From NCBI GenBank assembly GCA_031292515.1, contig JARLGZ010000271.1, forward strand, positions 1 through 49,706: a stretch of 49,706 nt of DNA, read 5' to 3'. Made by a program: the position numbers and the translations under genes. Below the pieces are notes generated by a model, which did not search any database, was not told the DNA's origin, and saw nothing but the letters and a program-made list of their open reading frames with translations. Shown piece after piece: positions 16,171 to 23,794 of the stretch (within the stretch, counting starts at the first letter, position 1; every line of letters starts with the position of its first letter). This DNA is from Puia sp. (GTDB taxonomy: Bacteria > Bacteroidota > Bacteroidia > Chitinophagales > Chitinophagaceae).

Positions 16171-17481
16171 ATGCCCATCGTCCAACAGGTACTGTTTATC
16201 CTGGCAGCCGGTATCGCGGTCTGGCTGTTCAGCAGGAAGGTTCGGGAGATTCGCCGCAATATCCTTTTAGGCAGACAGGAAGACTATCATGATGATCCTT
16301 CCCGCAGATGGAAAAACGTCGTTTTACTGGCATTCGGTCAAAAGAAGATGTTCAGAAACCCGCTCGTGGCGTTGATGCACTTTGTGATTTATGCGGGTTT
16401 TATCATCATTAACATCGAAGTGCTTGAGATCTTGCTGGATGGGATCTTCGGGACACACCGGCTCTTCGCGGCGGCGTTGGGGGCTTTTTATGTTTTCCTG
16501 ATAGACGCCTTCGAATGCCTGGCGCTGGGAGTGCTGATCGTTTGCATCCTCTTTCTTTGCAGAAGGAACCTGCTCAAATTAAAACGTTTTATAAGCCATG
16601 ACCTGGATGGATGGCCTCGCAGCGATGCCAATTATATCCTGCTTACCGAGATCGTTTTGATGGCGCTGTTTCTTACGATGAATGCTGCCGACACGCTGCT
16701 GCAGTCCCGGGGAGTGGGTCACTACTCCGCCGCAGTTACCGGTGATTTTGTGGTCTCCCGGGGATTGCATCCCTGGCTTAGCGGTATGAGCAGTGCATCC
16801 CTGGAGGTACTGGAAAGAATTTGCTGGTGGCTGCATATCCTGGGGATTCTTGCCTTCCTGAATTATCTTCCCTATTCCAAGCACCTGCATATCGTCCTGG
16901 CCTTCCCCAACGCTTATTTTGCGAGGTTGTGGCCGGAAGGCAAGCTTCGCAATATGCCCGCCATTCAACAGGAGGTGTTGTATGCGATGCAGCCGGAACT
17001 GGCCCCCGCCGAAGCGGCCGCTCCTCCGAAATTCGGGGCCAAAGACGTCTTTGACCTGAGCTGGAGAAACCTGCTGGACGCCTATTCCTGTACCGAATGC
17101 GGAAGATGCAGCGCTGCCTGTCCCGCTAACCTTACGGGAAAGATATTGTCCCCGAGAAAGATCATGATGTCCACCCGTGACCGGTTGGAGGAAGTGGGTC
17201 GGAATATTGACAAGAACGGGGCGTTCAAAGACGACGGCAAATCCCTGCTCACCTATATCGGTACGGAGGAATTGCGGGCGTGTACAACCTGCAACGCCTG
17301 TGTGGAAGAGTGCCCGGTCAGTATCAGCCCCCTGGAGATCATCCTGGAGATGCGGCGCTCCCTGATCATGGAAGACAGCAATGCTCCGCAGGAATGGAAC
17401 AACCTCTTTGGAAATATTGAGAACAATTTTGCACCCTGGAAATTCAGCCCGGACGACCGCGATAAATGGGTGGAGGGCTAA
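16171..17481 (+). CDS. Membrane Fe-S oxidoreductase subunit, HdrD/GlpC-like half with two 4Fe-4S clusters
   Basis: A 436-residue protein with about five N-terminal transmembrane helices (residues ~4-22, 66-90, 100-130, 155-175, 215-232), resembling a NarI/HdrE-like membrane domain. A ferredoxin domain follows with CTECGRCSAACP (Cys307, 310, 313, 317) and CTTCNACVEECP (Cys371, 374, 377, 381), enough for two 4Fe-4S clusters. It probably passes electrons between the quinone pool and the CCG-domain protein at 18897. The ATG at 16171 fits the membrane start; in-frame codons back to 16087 are not hydrophobic. Confidence 0.88.
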   Translation: MPIVQQVLFILAAGIAVWLFSRKVREIRRNILLGRQEDYHDDPSRRWKNVVLLAFGQKKMFRNPLVALMHFVIYAGFIIINIEVLEILLDGIFGTHRLFAAALGAFYVFLIDAFECLALGVLIVCILFLCRRNLLKLKRFISHDLDGWPRSDANYILLTEIVLMALFLTMNAADTLLQSRGVGHYSAAVTGDFVVSRGLHPWLSGMSSASLEVLERICWWLHILGILAFLNYLPYSKHLHIVLAFPNAYFARLWPEGKLRNMPAIQQEVLYAMQPELAPAEAAAPPKFGAKDVFDLSWRNLLDAYSCTECGRCSAACPANLTGKILSPRKIMMSTRDRLEEVGRNIDKNGAFKDDGKSLLTYIGTEELRACTTCNACVEECPVSISPLEIILEMRRSLIMEDSNAPQEWNNLFGNIENNFAPWKFSPDDRDKWVEG

Positions 17482-17489
17482 TTCCTTTT

Positions 17490-18029
17490 TTACTTCTGAC
17501 GGGCCATTACGCTGAGCGATACGGTCAGGTTATCCGAAATGGTGCTCGATCCGCCGACCCCGAAGTCTTTCCGGTTGATCTTGAATTCGCCGGCGAACAG
17601 GTACCCTCCATTCGAAGCCGTTGCGGCAAATGGAAAGGACAGGTCCTGGGTCTTGTCCTTAATGGTCAGCTTCCCGTACAGGATATAAGTGCCTCCCTTA
17701 TTGGATGCCACGACTTTTGTCGATACCAGCCGGATACGCGGATATTTCGAGACATCGAAATAAGTTTCGTTCTTTAAATGAGAATCCCGCATGTCATTAT
17801 CCGTATTTACGGTAGCGGCGTCCACGCTCACGTCGAAGGAAGATCCGGCCAGGTCATTCGGATCGAAACGGACGGTTCCCCGTAAACCCTTAAAAGAGCC
17901 CTCTACGTTAAAGCCGAAATTCTTGATCTTGAAACTAACTTTGGAGCCGTCGTCCGTGGGTGTCAGGCCTTGTGAAAAGAGGATTATGCCCGAACATTGG
18001 ATCAAAAGGAACAATGCGATATGCTTCAT
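17490..18029 (-). CDS. YceI-family periplasmic lipid-binding protein
   Basis: A 179-residue secreted protein with signal peptide MKHIALFLLIQCSGIILFSQ. It has the YceI lipocalin-like barrel pattern: KVSFKIKNFGFNVEGSFKG, VRFDPNDLAGSSFDVSVDAATVNT, DMRDSHLKNETYFDVSKYP, and the closing INRKDFGVGG and ISDNLTVSLSV. YceI proteins bind polyisoprenoids or other amphiphiles, and some sit near cytochrome and electron-transport genes. It ends 8 bp from the convergent Fe-S gene and lies inside the gap separating the two Fe-S subunits. Confidence 0.92.
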   Translation of the reverse strand: MKHIALFLLIQCSGIILFSQGLTPTDDGSKVSFKIKNFGFNVEGSFKGLRGTVRFDPNDLAGSSFDVSVDAATVNTDNDMRDSHLKNETYFDVSKYPRIRLVSTKVVASNKGGTYILYGKLTIKDKTQDLSFPFAATASNGGYLFAGEFKINRKDFGVGGSSTISDNLTVSLSVMARQK

Positions 18030-18107
18030 ATTTTTTAATGGATTCTTAGTAAGGAGAATGGCTGTTTTTTACAAAACTAACGGCGTTTTGCCGGCTCCGG
18101 TTGTCCG

Positions 18108-18809
18108 TCAGGCGATATCGACCAGCTTTTGTAATTTTTTAACATCGAGGAAGCAGATCTTCTGGCGATTGTAAGACAGGATTTTTTCCGTCTCCAGCTC
18201 ATTGATCATGGTCGTGACGGTCTGTCGGCTGGACCCGATCAGGTTGGCGATATCTTCATGGGTAAGATAATTTGGAATGCAGAAGCCTTCGCTGGTGTTT
18301 TCTCCCAGGTCCTGGGCTACCAGCTGCCACAAAAAGTCGATCAGCCGCGCTTTTACATCCTTATTCAGGAGGTTCACCAGTCGGTTTTCGATATTACGCA
18401 ATTTGGCCCCGACCTGCTTGCTGTATTTTAGCGCCAGGTCCGGCCGGCTCTTTAACAGTTTTTCAAAATCCTCTATGGTAAAAGCGCAGATGCTCACATT
18501 GTTCTTATAAGCCTGGGCAAATTCACCGTGGAGATTGTTCTTTTCCAGGCTGAACTGTCCGAAAAGCTCACCCTGGTGGATAATCTCTTTGACCTTCTCA
18601 TTGCCTTCCTGGTCGATATAGCCGATTTTTATATAACCTTCCTTCACGAAATATACCTTGTTGAGGTTGTAAGCTTCAAAATAGACGTATTCCCCCTTTG
18701 GTACTTCGATAAAGTGGTGTTCGATTTTCAGCGTATCGACCTCATCCTCGGTGAGGTTGCACCAGAGATCGTAATTCCGTATCAGCAGCATTTTGTCTTC
18801 GGCCGGCAT
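18108..18809 (-). CDS. Crp/Fnr-family transcriptional regulator
   Basis: A 233-residue regulator. Residues ~15-130 form the cyclic-nucleotide-binding-type beta roll (VPKGEYVYFEAYNLNKVYFVKEG, HQGELFGQFSL). A dimer helix follows, then a C-terminal Crp winged HTH at ~170-220 (LTHEDIANLIGSSRQTVTTMINELE). No N-terminal Fe-S cysteine cluster of the FNR type is visible, and the phosphate-binding cassette is not clearly cAMP-type, so the effector is unknown. It is divergent from the CCG-domain gene with an 87-bp shared promoter region, making that gene and itself likely targets. Confidence 0.92.
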   Translation of the reverse strand: MPAEDKMLLIRNYDLWCNLTEDEVDTLKIEHHFIEVPKGEYVYFEAYNLNKVYFVKEGYIKIGYIDQEGNEKVKEIIHQGELFGQFSLEKNNLHGEFAQAYKNNVSICAFTIEDFEKLLKSRPDLALKYSKQVGAKLRNIENRLVNLLNKDVKARLIDFLWQLVAQDLGENTSEGFCIPNYLTHEDIANLIGSSRQTVTTMINELETEKILSYNRQKICFLDVKKLQKLVDIA

Positions 18810-18896
18810 AAAAGAAGGACTGTTTTACGATCTAAAGTTACATTTTACAATCCATTGTCCGTATTCGCATTTTGATGTACGTTTACAAAAAAAACC

Positions 18897-19673
18897 ATGC
18901 AGGTAGAAACCATAGCTGAAATGAAGGCAAGGGGAGAAACGCCGGAGGTCCTTTTCTGGGTCGGGTGTGCCGGTAGTTTCGATCAGCGTGCGCAGAAGAT
19001 CACCAGGGCCTTCGCCTCTATCCTTACGAAAACGGGGATCCGGTATGCCATTCTGGGGAAAGAAGAGCTTTGTACCGGAGATCCCGCACGCCGGGCCGGC
19101 AACGAATTCCTCTTTCAGATGATGGCCTACCAGAATATCCAGGTCCTTAACAATTACGGGATCAAAAAGATCGTCACGACCTGCCCGCACTGTTTTAATA
19201 TCCTCAGAAACGAATACCCGGAACTGGGCGGCCACTATGAGGTTATGCACCATACAGCTTTTCTGCAGGAAATGATCGATCAGGGAAAGATTGTCGTGAA
19301 AGAAGGGGGTTCTTTTAAAGGTCAGCGTATCTCCTACCACGATAGTTGCTATCTGGGACGGGCCAATGGCATTTATGAGGCTCCCCGTAAAGTCCTGGAA
19401 GCCCTCGACGCGGAGCTGGTGGAGATGAAACGCTGCCGGAGCAAAGGTCTCTGTTGCGGGGCCGGAGGCGCCCAGATGTTCAAGGAGGAGGAGAAGGGGA
19501 CCACCCGCGTCAATTTCGAAAGGACCGGCGAGGCCCTGTCCACGGGCGCTGCTATTATCGCAACGGCCTGCCCCTTTTGCAATACGATGGTGACCGATGG
19601 CGTCAAGCACGGGGAGAAGGAAGACCAGGTGAAGGTGATGGACCTGGCCGAACTGATCGCTTCCTCCATCTGA
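18897..19673 (+). CDS. CCG-domain Fe-S oxidoreductase subunit, HdrB/GlpC-like half
   Basis: 258 residues with two cysteine-rich CCG domains: TTCPHCF (Cys96, Cys99) with Cys151 (YHDSCYLGR), then CCGAGGAQM (187-) and ATACPFCNTM (Cys225, Cys228). These bind unusual Fe-S clusters in heterodisulfide reductase HdrB, GlpC and LutA. It is the expected partner of the membrane ferredoxin subunit at 16171. The two are split here by the YceI and Crp genes on the other strand. The ATG at 18897 follows an A-rich run. Confidence 0.9.
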   Translation: MQVETIAEMKARGETPEVLFWVGCAGSFDQRAQKITRAFASILTKTGIRYAILGKEELCTGDPARRAGNEFLFQMMAYQNIQVLNNYGIKKIVTTCPHCFNILRNEYPELGGHYEVMHHTAFLQEMIDQGKIVVKEGGSFKGQRISYHDSCYLGRANGIYEAPRKVLEALDAELVEMKRCRSKGLCCGAGGAQMFKEEEKGTTRVNFERTGEALSTGAAIIATACPFCNTMVTDGVKHGEKEDQVKVMDLAELIASSI

Positions 19674-19691
19674 AGGGCCGGGTGACGGAAA

Positions 19692-19715
19692 GCGTACCGG
19701 ATGGAGCCGGTACGC
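19692..19715 (+). terminator. GC hairpin after the CCG-domain gene
   Basis: GCGTACCGG (19692-19700) and CCGGTACGC (19707-19715) make a perfect 9-bp stem with a 6-base loop, 18 bp after the stop codon. No T-run follows, so it may be a weak terminator or a 3' end stabiliser. Confidence 0.55.
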
Positions 19716-19736
19716 CCTGAATTATAAAATATCTGT

Positions 19737-19744
19737 TAACTTTG
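19737..19744 (+). promoter_or_regulatory. -7 box immediately before the start codon (leaderless gene)
   Basis: TAACTTTG is an exact TAnnTTTG box and the ATG begins five bases after it. Transcription would start at or next to the A of ATG. Confidence 0.6.
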
Positions 19745-19748
19745 GGGC

Positions 19749-20270
19749 ATGAATCTCAGTTATAAGGAATCCCTCCCGGCCAATTTCGCAGCCGATTCAA
19801 GGGTTTGGATCTATCAGGGGAACCGTTCGTTTACCGCTGCCGAGGCTGCGCAGGTCAATGAGGCGATCGAGCTCTTTGTCTCCGGTTGGAAATCCCACGG
19901 TACACCCGTAACCGGCTTTGGCCGTCTTTTCTTCGGTCAGTTTATTATCCTGCTGGCCGACGAGACCACTTCCGGGGTGAGTGGATGCAGTACCGATAGC
20001 TCGGTTCGTCTGATCAAACAAATGGAGGAACGGTTCGATATCCGGCTTTTCGACCGGCAATTGCTGGCTTTCGTAATAGAGGACGCTCTGGAGCTATTGC
20101 CTCTGTCCCGGTTAAATAATGCCGTCGAAAATAATTTTATTGACGGGGAAACACTTTATTTTAATAATATTGTGCCGACAAAACAGGAATTGCTGGAAAA
20201 CTGGATCATCCCGGTCAAGAACAGCTGGCTGGCGAAACGGGTTCTGGCTCCGGCCGATCCGGGGCTTTAG
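19749..20270 (+). CDS. Conserved Bacteroidota protein of unknown function
   Basis: 173 residues, no signal peptide or membrane segment. It has a recognisable conserved core: SRVWIYQGNRSFTAAEAAQVNEAIELFVSGW, HGTPVTGFGRLFFGQFIILLADE, and a GCSTDSSVRLIKQMEERFDIRLFDR stretch. Relatives are common in Bacteroidota and are often labelled 'ABC transporter ATPase', but no Walker motif is present and that label is wrong for this sequence. The invariant-looking Cys and Asp of SGCSTDSS might be functional. It lies between the Fe-S genes and tRNA-Gly and probably has a leaderless mRNA. Confidence 0.85.
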   Translation: MNLSYKESLPANFAADSRVWIYQGNRSFTAAEAAQVNEAIELFVSGWKSHGTPVTGFGRLFFGQFIILLADETTSGVSGCSTDSSVRLIKQMEERFDIRLFDRQLLAFVIEDALELLPLSRLNNAVENNFIDGETLYFNNIVPTKQELLENWIIPVKNSWLAKRVLAPADPGL

Positions 20271-20298
20271 AGGGTGGCTTTAAATGGAGATTTAATAA

Positions 20299-20371
20299 GC
20301 GGAAGTAGCTCATTTGGTAGAGCGACAGCTTCCCAAGCTGTAGGTGGCGGGTTCGAGCCCCGTCTTCCGCT
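20299..20371 (+). tRNA. tRNA-Gly (anticodon CCC)
   Basis: A 73-nt cloverleaf. Acceptor GCGGAAG pairs with CTTCCGC, the D-arm is GCTC/GAGC, the anticodon stem ACAGC/GCTGT encloses TTCCCAA (anticodon CCC), and the T-arm GCGGG TTCGAGC CCCGT follows. The discriminator is T20371. The 3' CCA is not encoded. It reads GGG codons. A strong terminator begins four bases downstream. Confidence 0.95.
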
Positions 20372-20374
20372 CAG

Positions 20375-20403
20375 AAGGTCATCAGAAATGGTGGCCTTTT
20401 CTT
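20375..20403 (+). terminator. Rho-independent terminator of tRNA-Gly
   Basis: A 10-bp stem (AAGGTCATCA with TGGTGGCCTT, two G-U pairs) closed by a GAAA tetraloop (20385-20388) is followed by a T-rich tail TTTTCTT. Its position just after the tRNA fixes its role. Confidence 0.9.
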
Positions 20404-20406
20404 ATT

Positions 20407-20431
20407 CCAGGTCGTTTATACTATGACCTGG
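20407..20431. other. Second hairpin downstream of tRNA-Gly
   Basis: CCAGGTC (20407-20413) and GACCTGG (20425-20431) form a 7-bp stem, extendable by two pairs. No T-run follows. It could be a backup structure after the tRNA terminator. Confidence 0.4.
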
Positions 20432-20520
20432 CGGGACAAACGATCTGAAAAGCATGGCGGAATAACCCTGGTAAAACTACCGTAATCCTGTCAACTTGTC
20501 ACGGGAACTGTCTTTTTACT

Positions 20521-20528
20521 TATATTTG
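20521..20528 (+). promoter_or_regulatory. -7 box of the miaB-secG operon
   Basis: TATATTTG is an exact TAnnTTTG box 22 bases before the miaB ATG. No other exact box was noticed in the gaps of the five-gene run down to the terminator at 25535, so it may drive the whole operon. Confidence 0.65.
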
Positions 20529-20550
20529 CCCTTTAAAATCAGGTTAAAAG

Positions 20551-21993
20551 ATGTTTGACTCAGTGCAAACCGCGGCACATGATGAAAATCGACAGGGGGA
20601 GGCCTTTCGTCCCTTTGGTTCGGATCCAAATGGATACCGGAAGAAGTTCTATATAGAGAGCTACGGCTGCGCGATGAATTTTGCCGACAGCGAGATAGTC
20701 GCCTCTATCCTTCATGACAATGGATTCGGCGCTACCCCTAACTATGAGGAAGCCGACCTGGTTCTTCTCAACACGTGTTCCATTCGTGAAAAGGCAGAAC
20801 AGACGGTACGCAACAGGTTGCATTTATTCCGGCAGGCGAAGCGGAACCGACCCGGGATGCTGATCGGTGTGCTGGGTTGTATGGCCGAAAGGCTAAAGGC
20901 CAAATTCCTCGAACAGGAGAGGCTGGTGGATATGGTCGTCGGTCCCGACGCCTACCGGACATTGCCGGGGCTGATAGAAGAAGCCGGAACTGGTCAAAAA
21001 GCCGTGAATGTCCTTCTTTCCAGGGATGAGACTTACGCCGATATCTCCCCTGTCCGGCTGGGCAGCAATGGGATTACCGCTTTCGTGAGTATCATGCGGG
21101 GCTGTAATAATATGTGCTCTTTCTGCGTCGTACCCTTTACCAGGGGCCGCGAAAGAAGCCGCGATGCCGTCTCCATCGTCAGGGAATGCATGGATCTCTA
21201 TAATCGTGGTTTTCGGGAGGTCACCCTGCTCGGTCAGAATGTCGACAGCTATTACTGGACGTCGGAGGAGTTCCCGGAACAGACCGGTATGCAACAGACG
21301 GAGCCGGTGACCTTTGCGAAATTGCTCGAGCAGGTGGCGTTGATTGCTCCTTCTCTGCGGGTCCGGTTCTCCACCTCTCATCCAAAAGACATCACCGACG
21401 AGGTGCTCTATACCATGGCGAAGTATGAGAACATCTGCAAATCCATACATCTTCCTGTTCAGAGCGGTTCTACCCGGATCCTGCAACTCATGAACCGGAC
21501 CTATACCCGGGAATGGTATAAGGCTAAAATAGACCGGATCCTCGAAATCATCCCGGGCTGCGGCCTCAGCTCCGATATCATCGCCGGGTTTTGCACCGAG
21601 ACGGAAGAAGATCACCGGGATACGCTCAGCCTGATGGAATACGCCCGGTACGACCTGAGCTATATGTATTTCTATAGTGAAAGACCGGGTACGCTGGCAG
21701 CACGTCGTTACAAGGATGATATTCCCGAAGAGGTAAAAAAAAGAAGGCTGGACGAGATCGTCAGACTGCAGAGACGACTGTCCGCCGAGAGCAATGCAAG
21801 GGAAGTAGGTAAGACTTTTAAAGTGCTTATCGAGCAGAATTCGAAAAAAAGTACCAACGACTGGAGCGGACGCACCAGCCAGAGTAAAGTGGTAGTATTT
21901 TCAAAAGCGGGAACAGATCATAGACCCGGGGATTATGTCACCGTGCGGATCAAAGATTGTACGGGTGGCACCCTGCTGGGAGAAATAATATAG
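20551..21993 (+). CDS. miaB: tRNA-2-methylthio-N6-dimethylallyladenosine synthase MiaB
   Basis: A radical-SAM methylthiotransferase that converts i6A37 to ms2i6A37 in tRNAs reading UNN codons; 480 residues. The N-terminal MTTase domain has Cys40 (ESYGCAMN), Cys76 ([11 protein letters not shown]) and Cys110 (VLGCMAER) for the auxiliary cluster. The radical-SAM motif is GCNNMCSFC (Cys185, 189, 192), followed by [11 protein letters not shown] and [14 protein letters not shown] domain closes the protein. It is first in a tight operon and overlaps nothing; the next ATG begins 5 bp after its stop. Confidence 0.97.
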   Translation: MFDSVQTAAHDENRQGEAFRPFGSDPNGYRKKFYIESYGCAMNFADSEIVASILHDNGFGATPNYEEADLVLLNTCSIREKAEQTVRNRLHLFRQAKRNRPGMLIGVLGCMAERLKAKFLEQERLVDMVVGPDAYRTLPGLIEEAGTGQKAVNVLLSRDETYADISPVRLGSNGITAFVSIMRGCNNMCSFCVVPFTRGRERSRDAVSIVRECMDLYNRGFREVTLLGQNVDSYYWTSEEFPEQTGMQQTEPVTFAKLLEQVALIAPSLRVRFSTSHPKDITDEVLYTMAKYENICKSIHLPVQSGSTRILQLMNRTYTREWYKAKIDRILEIIPGCGLSSDIIAGFCTETEEDHRDTLSLMEYARYDLSYMYFYSERPGTLAARRYKDDIPEEVKKRRLDEIVRLQRRLSAESNAREVGKTFKVLIEQNSKKSTNDWSGRTSQSKVVVFSKAGTDHRPGDYVTVRIKDCTGGTLLGEII

Positions 21994-21998
21994 AGATT

Positions 21999-23240
21999 AT
22001 GGAAATTCAATCGATAAAGAATCGTTTTGGGATCATCGGCAATTCGCCGGCACTGAATTTCGCATTACAGGTGGCGACGCAGGTTGCCAATACGGATCTG
22101 ACCGTATTGATATTTGGCGAGAGCGGGGTCGGTAAAGAGGCTTTTTCACAGATCATACATGCACTATCGGCCCGTAAACACAATCCTTTTATTGCCGTGA
22201 ATTGCGGCGCCATTCCGGAAGGGACGATCGATTCAGAATTATTCGGACACGAGAAGGGGTCTTTTACCGGGGCTGTCGATTTCCGGAAAGGATATTTTGA
22301 AACGGTCAACGGAGGCACTATCTTTCTGGATGAAATCGGGGAGATGCCACTGGGCACGCAGGCCAGGCTATTGAGGGTGCTGGAAGCCGGAGAATATATC
22401 CGCGTAGGTTCTTCGAAGGTCCAGAAAACGGATGTGCGGGTCATAGCCGCCACCAATAAAGACCTGCTGGAGCTAACCGAAAAAGGCAAATTCCGCGAGG
22501 ATCTTTATTACCGGCTAAGTACGGTCCCGATCCGGGTGCCTTCTCTCAGGGATCGGAGGGATGATATTCCCCTGCTGTTCAGGAAATTTGCCGTCGACTT
22601 CGCGGAAAGATATAAGGCAGTGCCGGTTCAACTGGACGATGAGGCGAAAAATCTGTTAATTAATTATCCCTGGCCGGGGAATGTTAGGGAATTGAAGAAT
22701 ATTGCAGAACAGATATCGGTGTTGTCGGAGGACAAGCAGATTTCGGGCTCCGAACTCAGGCGGTTTATTCCGGAGACTTCGGGTAACCGGCTTCCGATGC
22801 TGATCCCCGGCAATGGCACGACCAGTTCGGGATCCCACGAATTCAACAATGAACGGGATATCCTGTATAAGCTCTTTTTTGACATGAAAAAAGATGTTAC
22901 GGAATTGAAGAAGATGTTCGTGGAGATCCTGCAAAACCCTTCTGCGGCTTCCTCCCATTATTCTTCATTCACGAACGACCTGAAGGAACTTAAGCCGTCC
23001 GAAGTCTTTCAGCCGGCGGCTCTCACGACCGCGCAGCCCGTGGTGATCCATAACAGCAGCGAGGATATTCACCACCATGAGGAAGTGGAGGAATCACTGA
23101 ATATCATGGACAAGGAAAAGGAACTCATCGTAAAGGCGCTGAAGAAGCACAAGGGCAAGAGAAAAGACGCGGCTTCCGATCTGGGAATCAGCGAAAGGAC
23201 CCTCTACCGGAAGCTGAAAGAATACGATATTAGCGAATAA
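21999..23240 (+). CDS. Sigma-54-dependent transcriptional activator without receiver domain
   Basis: 413 residues. The AAA+ domain starts almost at the N-terminus. Walker A is GESGVGKE (40-47), the sigma-54 contact loop is GSFTGA (87-92, where GAFTGA is the norm), Walker B is GGTIFLDEIGEM (105-116), and LRDRRDDIPLL is the R-finger region. A linker of about 100 residues precedes a C-terminal Fis-type HTH (KRKDAASDLGISERTLYRKLKEY). With no receiver, GAF or PAS domain, control must come from synthesis or a partner. Its place between miaB and lptE suggests a role in envelope genes, which is inference. Codons before ATG 21999 overlap the end of miaB. Confidence 0.94.
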   Translation: MEIQSIKNRFGIIGNSPALNFALQVATQVANTDLTVLIFGESGVGKEAFSQIIHALSARKHNPFIAVNCGAIPEGTIDSELFGHEKGSFTGAVDFRKGYFETVNGGTIFLDEIGEMPLGTQARLLRVLEAGEYIRVGSSKVQKTDVRVIAATNKDLLELTEKGKFREDLYYRLSTVPIRVPSLRDRRDDIPLLFRKFAVDFAERYKAVPVQLDDEAKNLLINYPWPGNVRELKNIAEQISVLSEDKQISGSELRRFIPETSGNRLPMLIPGNGTTSSGSHEFNNERDILYKLFFDMKKDVTELKKMFVEILQNPSAASSHYSSFTNDLKELKPSEVFQPAALTTAQPVVIHNSSEDIHHHEEVEESLNIMDKEKELIVKALKKHKGKRKDAASDLGISERTLYRKLKEYDISE

Positions 23241-23249
23241 TATAAAATA

Positions 23250-23783
23250 ATGAAAACAAAATACTTTTTCACAGGCATTTTATATTTTGCATGTCTGATT
23301 TCTATTTCCTCCTGCAAAATCTATTCGTTTAAGGACGTTTCGATACCCCCGGAGGTGAAGACCATTCATCTCGCCTATATTGAAAACAGGGCGAGATATG
23401 TCAATCCCCAGCTGGCTCCCCAGTTGAACGACGCGTTGAGGCTGAAGATCAATAACCAGGCGGGGAAGCTTACTCAGGTACAAACGGATGATGCGCACTA
23501 TGATGTCGCAGGGTATATTTCGGATTATAATGAGACCACATCGGGTGTGTCCAATCAGCAGGCTGCGACCAACCGGTTGAACGTGACCGTTCACCTCATT
23601 TTTAAAAATCACCTCGACCCCACCGGTAAGACGGTGGCGCCAGCTGACTTTGAAGCAGATGTTACCCGGAACTTTGATTTTTCAGCGAATACGAGTTTCA
23701 CCGACGCAGAGACCCAACTGCTGCCCACGATCATCAGCAATATGACGGATGAAATTTTTAACAAGCTTTTTTCCAATTGGTAG
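23250..23783 (+). CDS. lptE: LPS-assembly lipoprotein LptE (Bacteroidota type)
   Basis: A 177-residue outer-membrane lipoprotein that plugs LptD and helps deliver LPS to the surface. The signal peptide ends in the lipobox LISISSC (acylated Cys22). The mature part begins KIYSFKDVSIPPEVKTIHLAYIENRA, the usual LptE beginning, followed by the alternating strands and helices of the family (LNDALRLKINNQAGKL, DAHYDVAGYISDYNET). It starts 9 bp after the sigma-54 activator. Confidence 0.88.
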   Translation: MKTKYFFTGILYFACLISISSCKIYSFKDVSIPPEVKTIHLAYIENRARYVNPQLAPQLNDALRLKINNQAGKLTQVQTDDAHYDVAGYISDYNETTSGVSNQQAATNRLNVTVHLIFKNHLDPTGKTVAPADFEADVTRNFDFSANTSFTDAETQLLPTIISNMTDEIFNKLFSNW

Positions 23784-23794
23784 AAACCTGAATC

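Noticed and set aside
21957-21998. TGGCAC-like -24 element before the sigma-54 activator
   Set aside because: The -12 half does not match and it lies within the miaB coding end.
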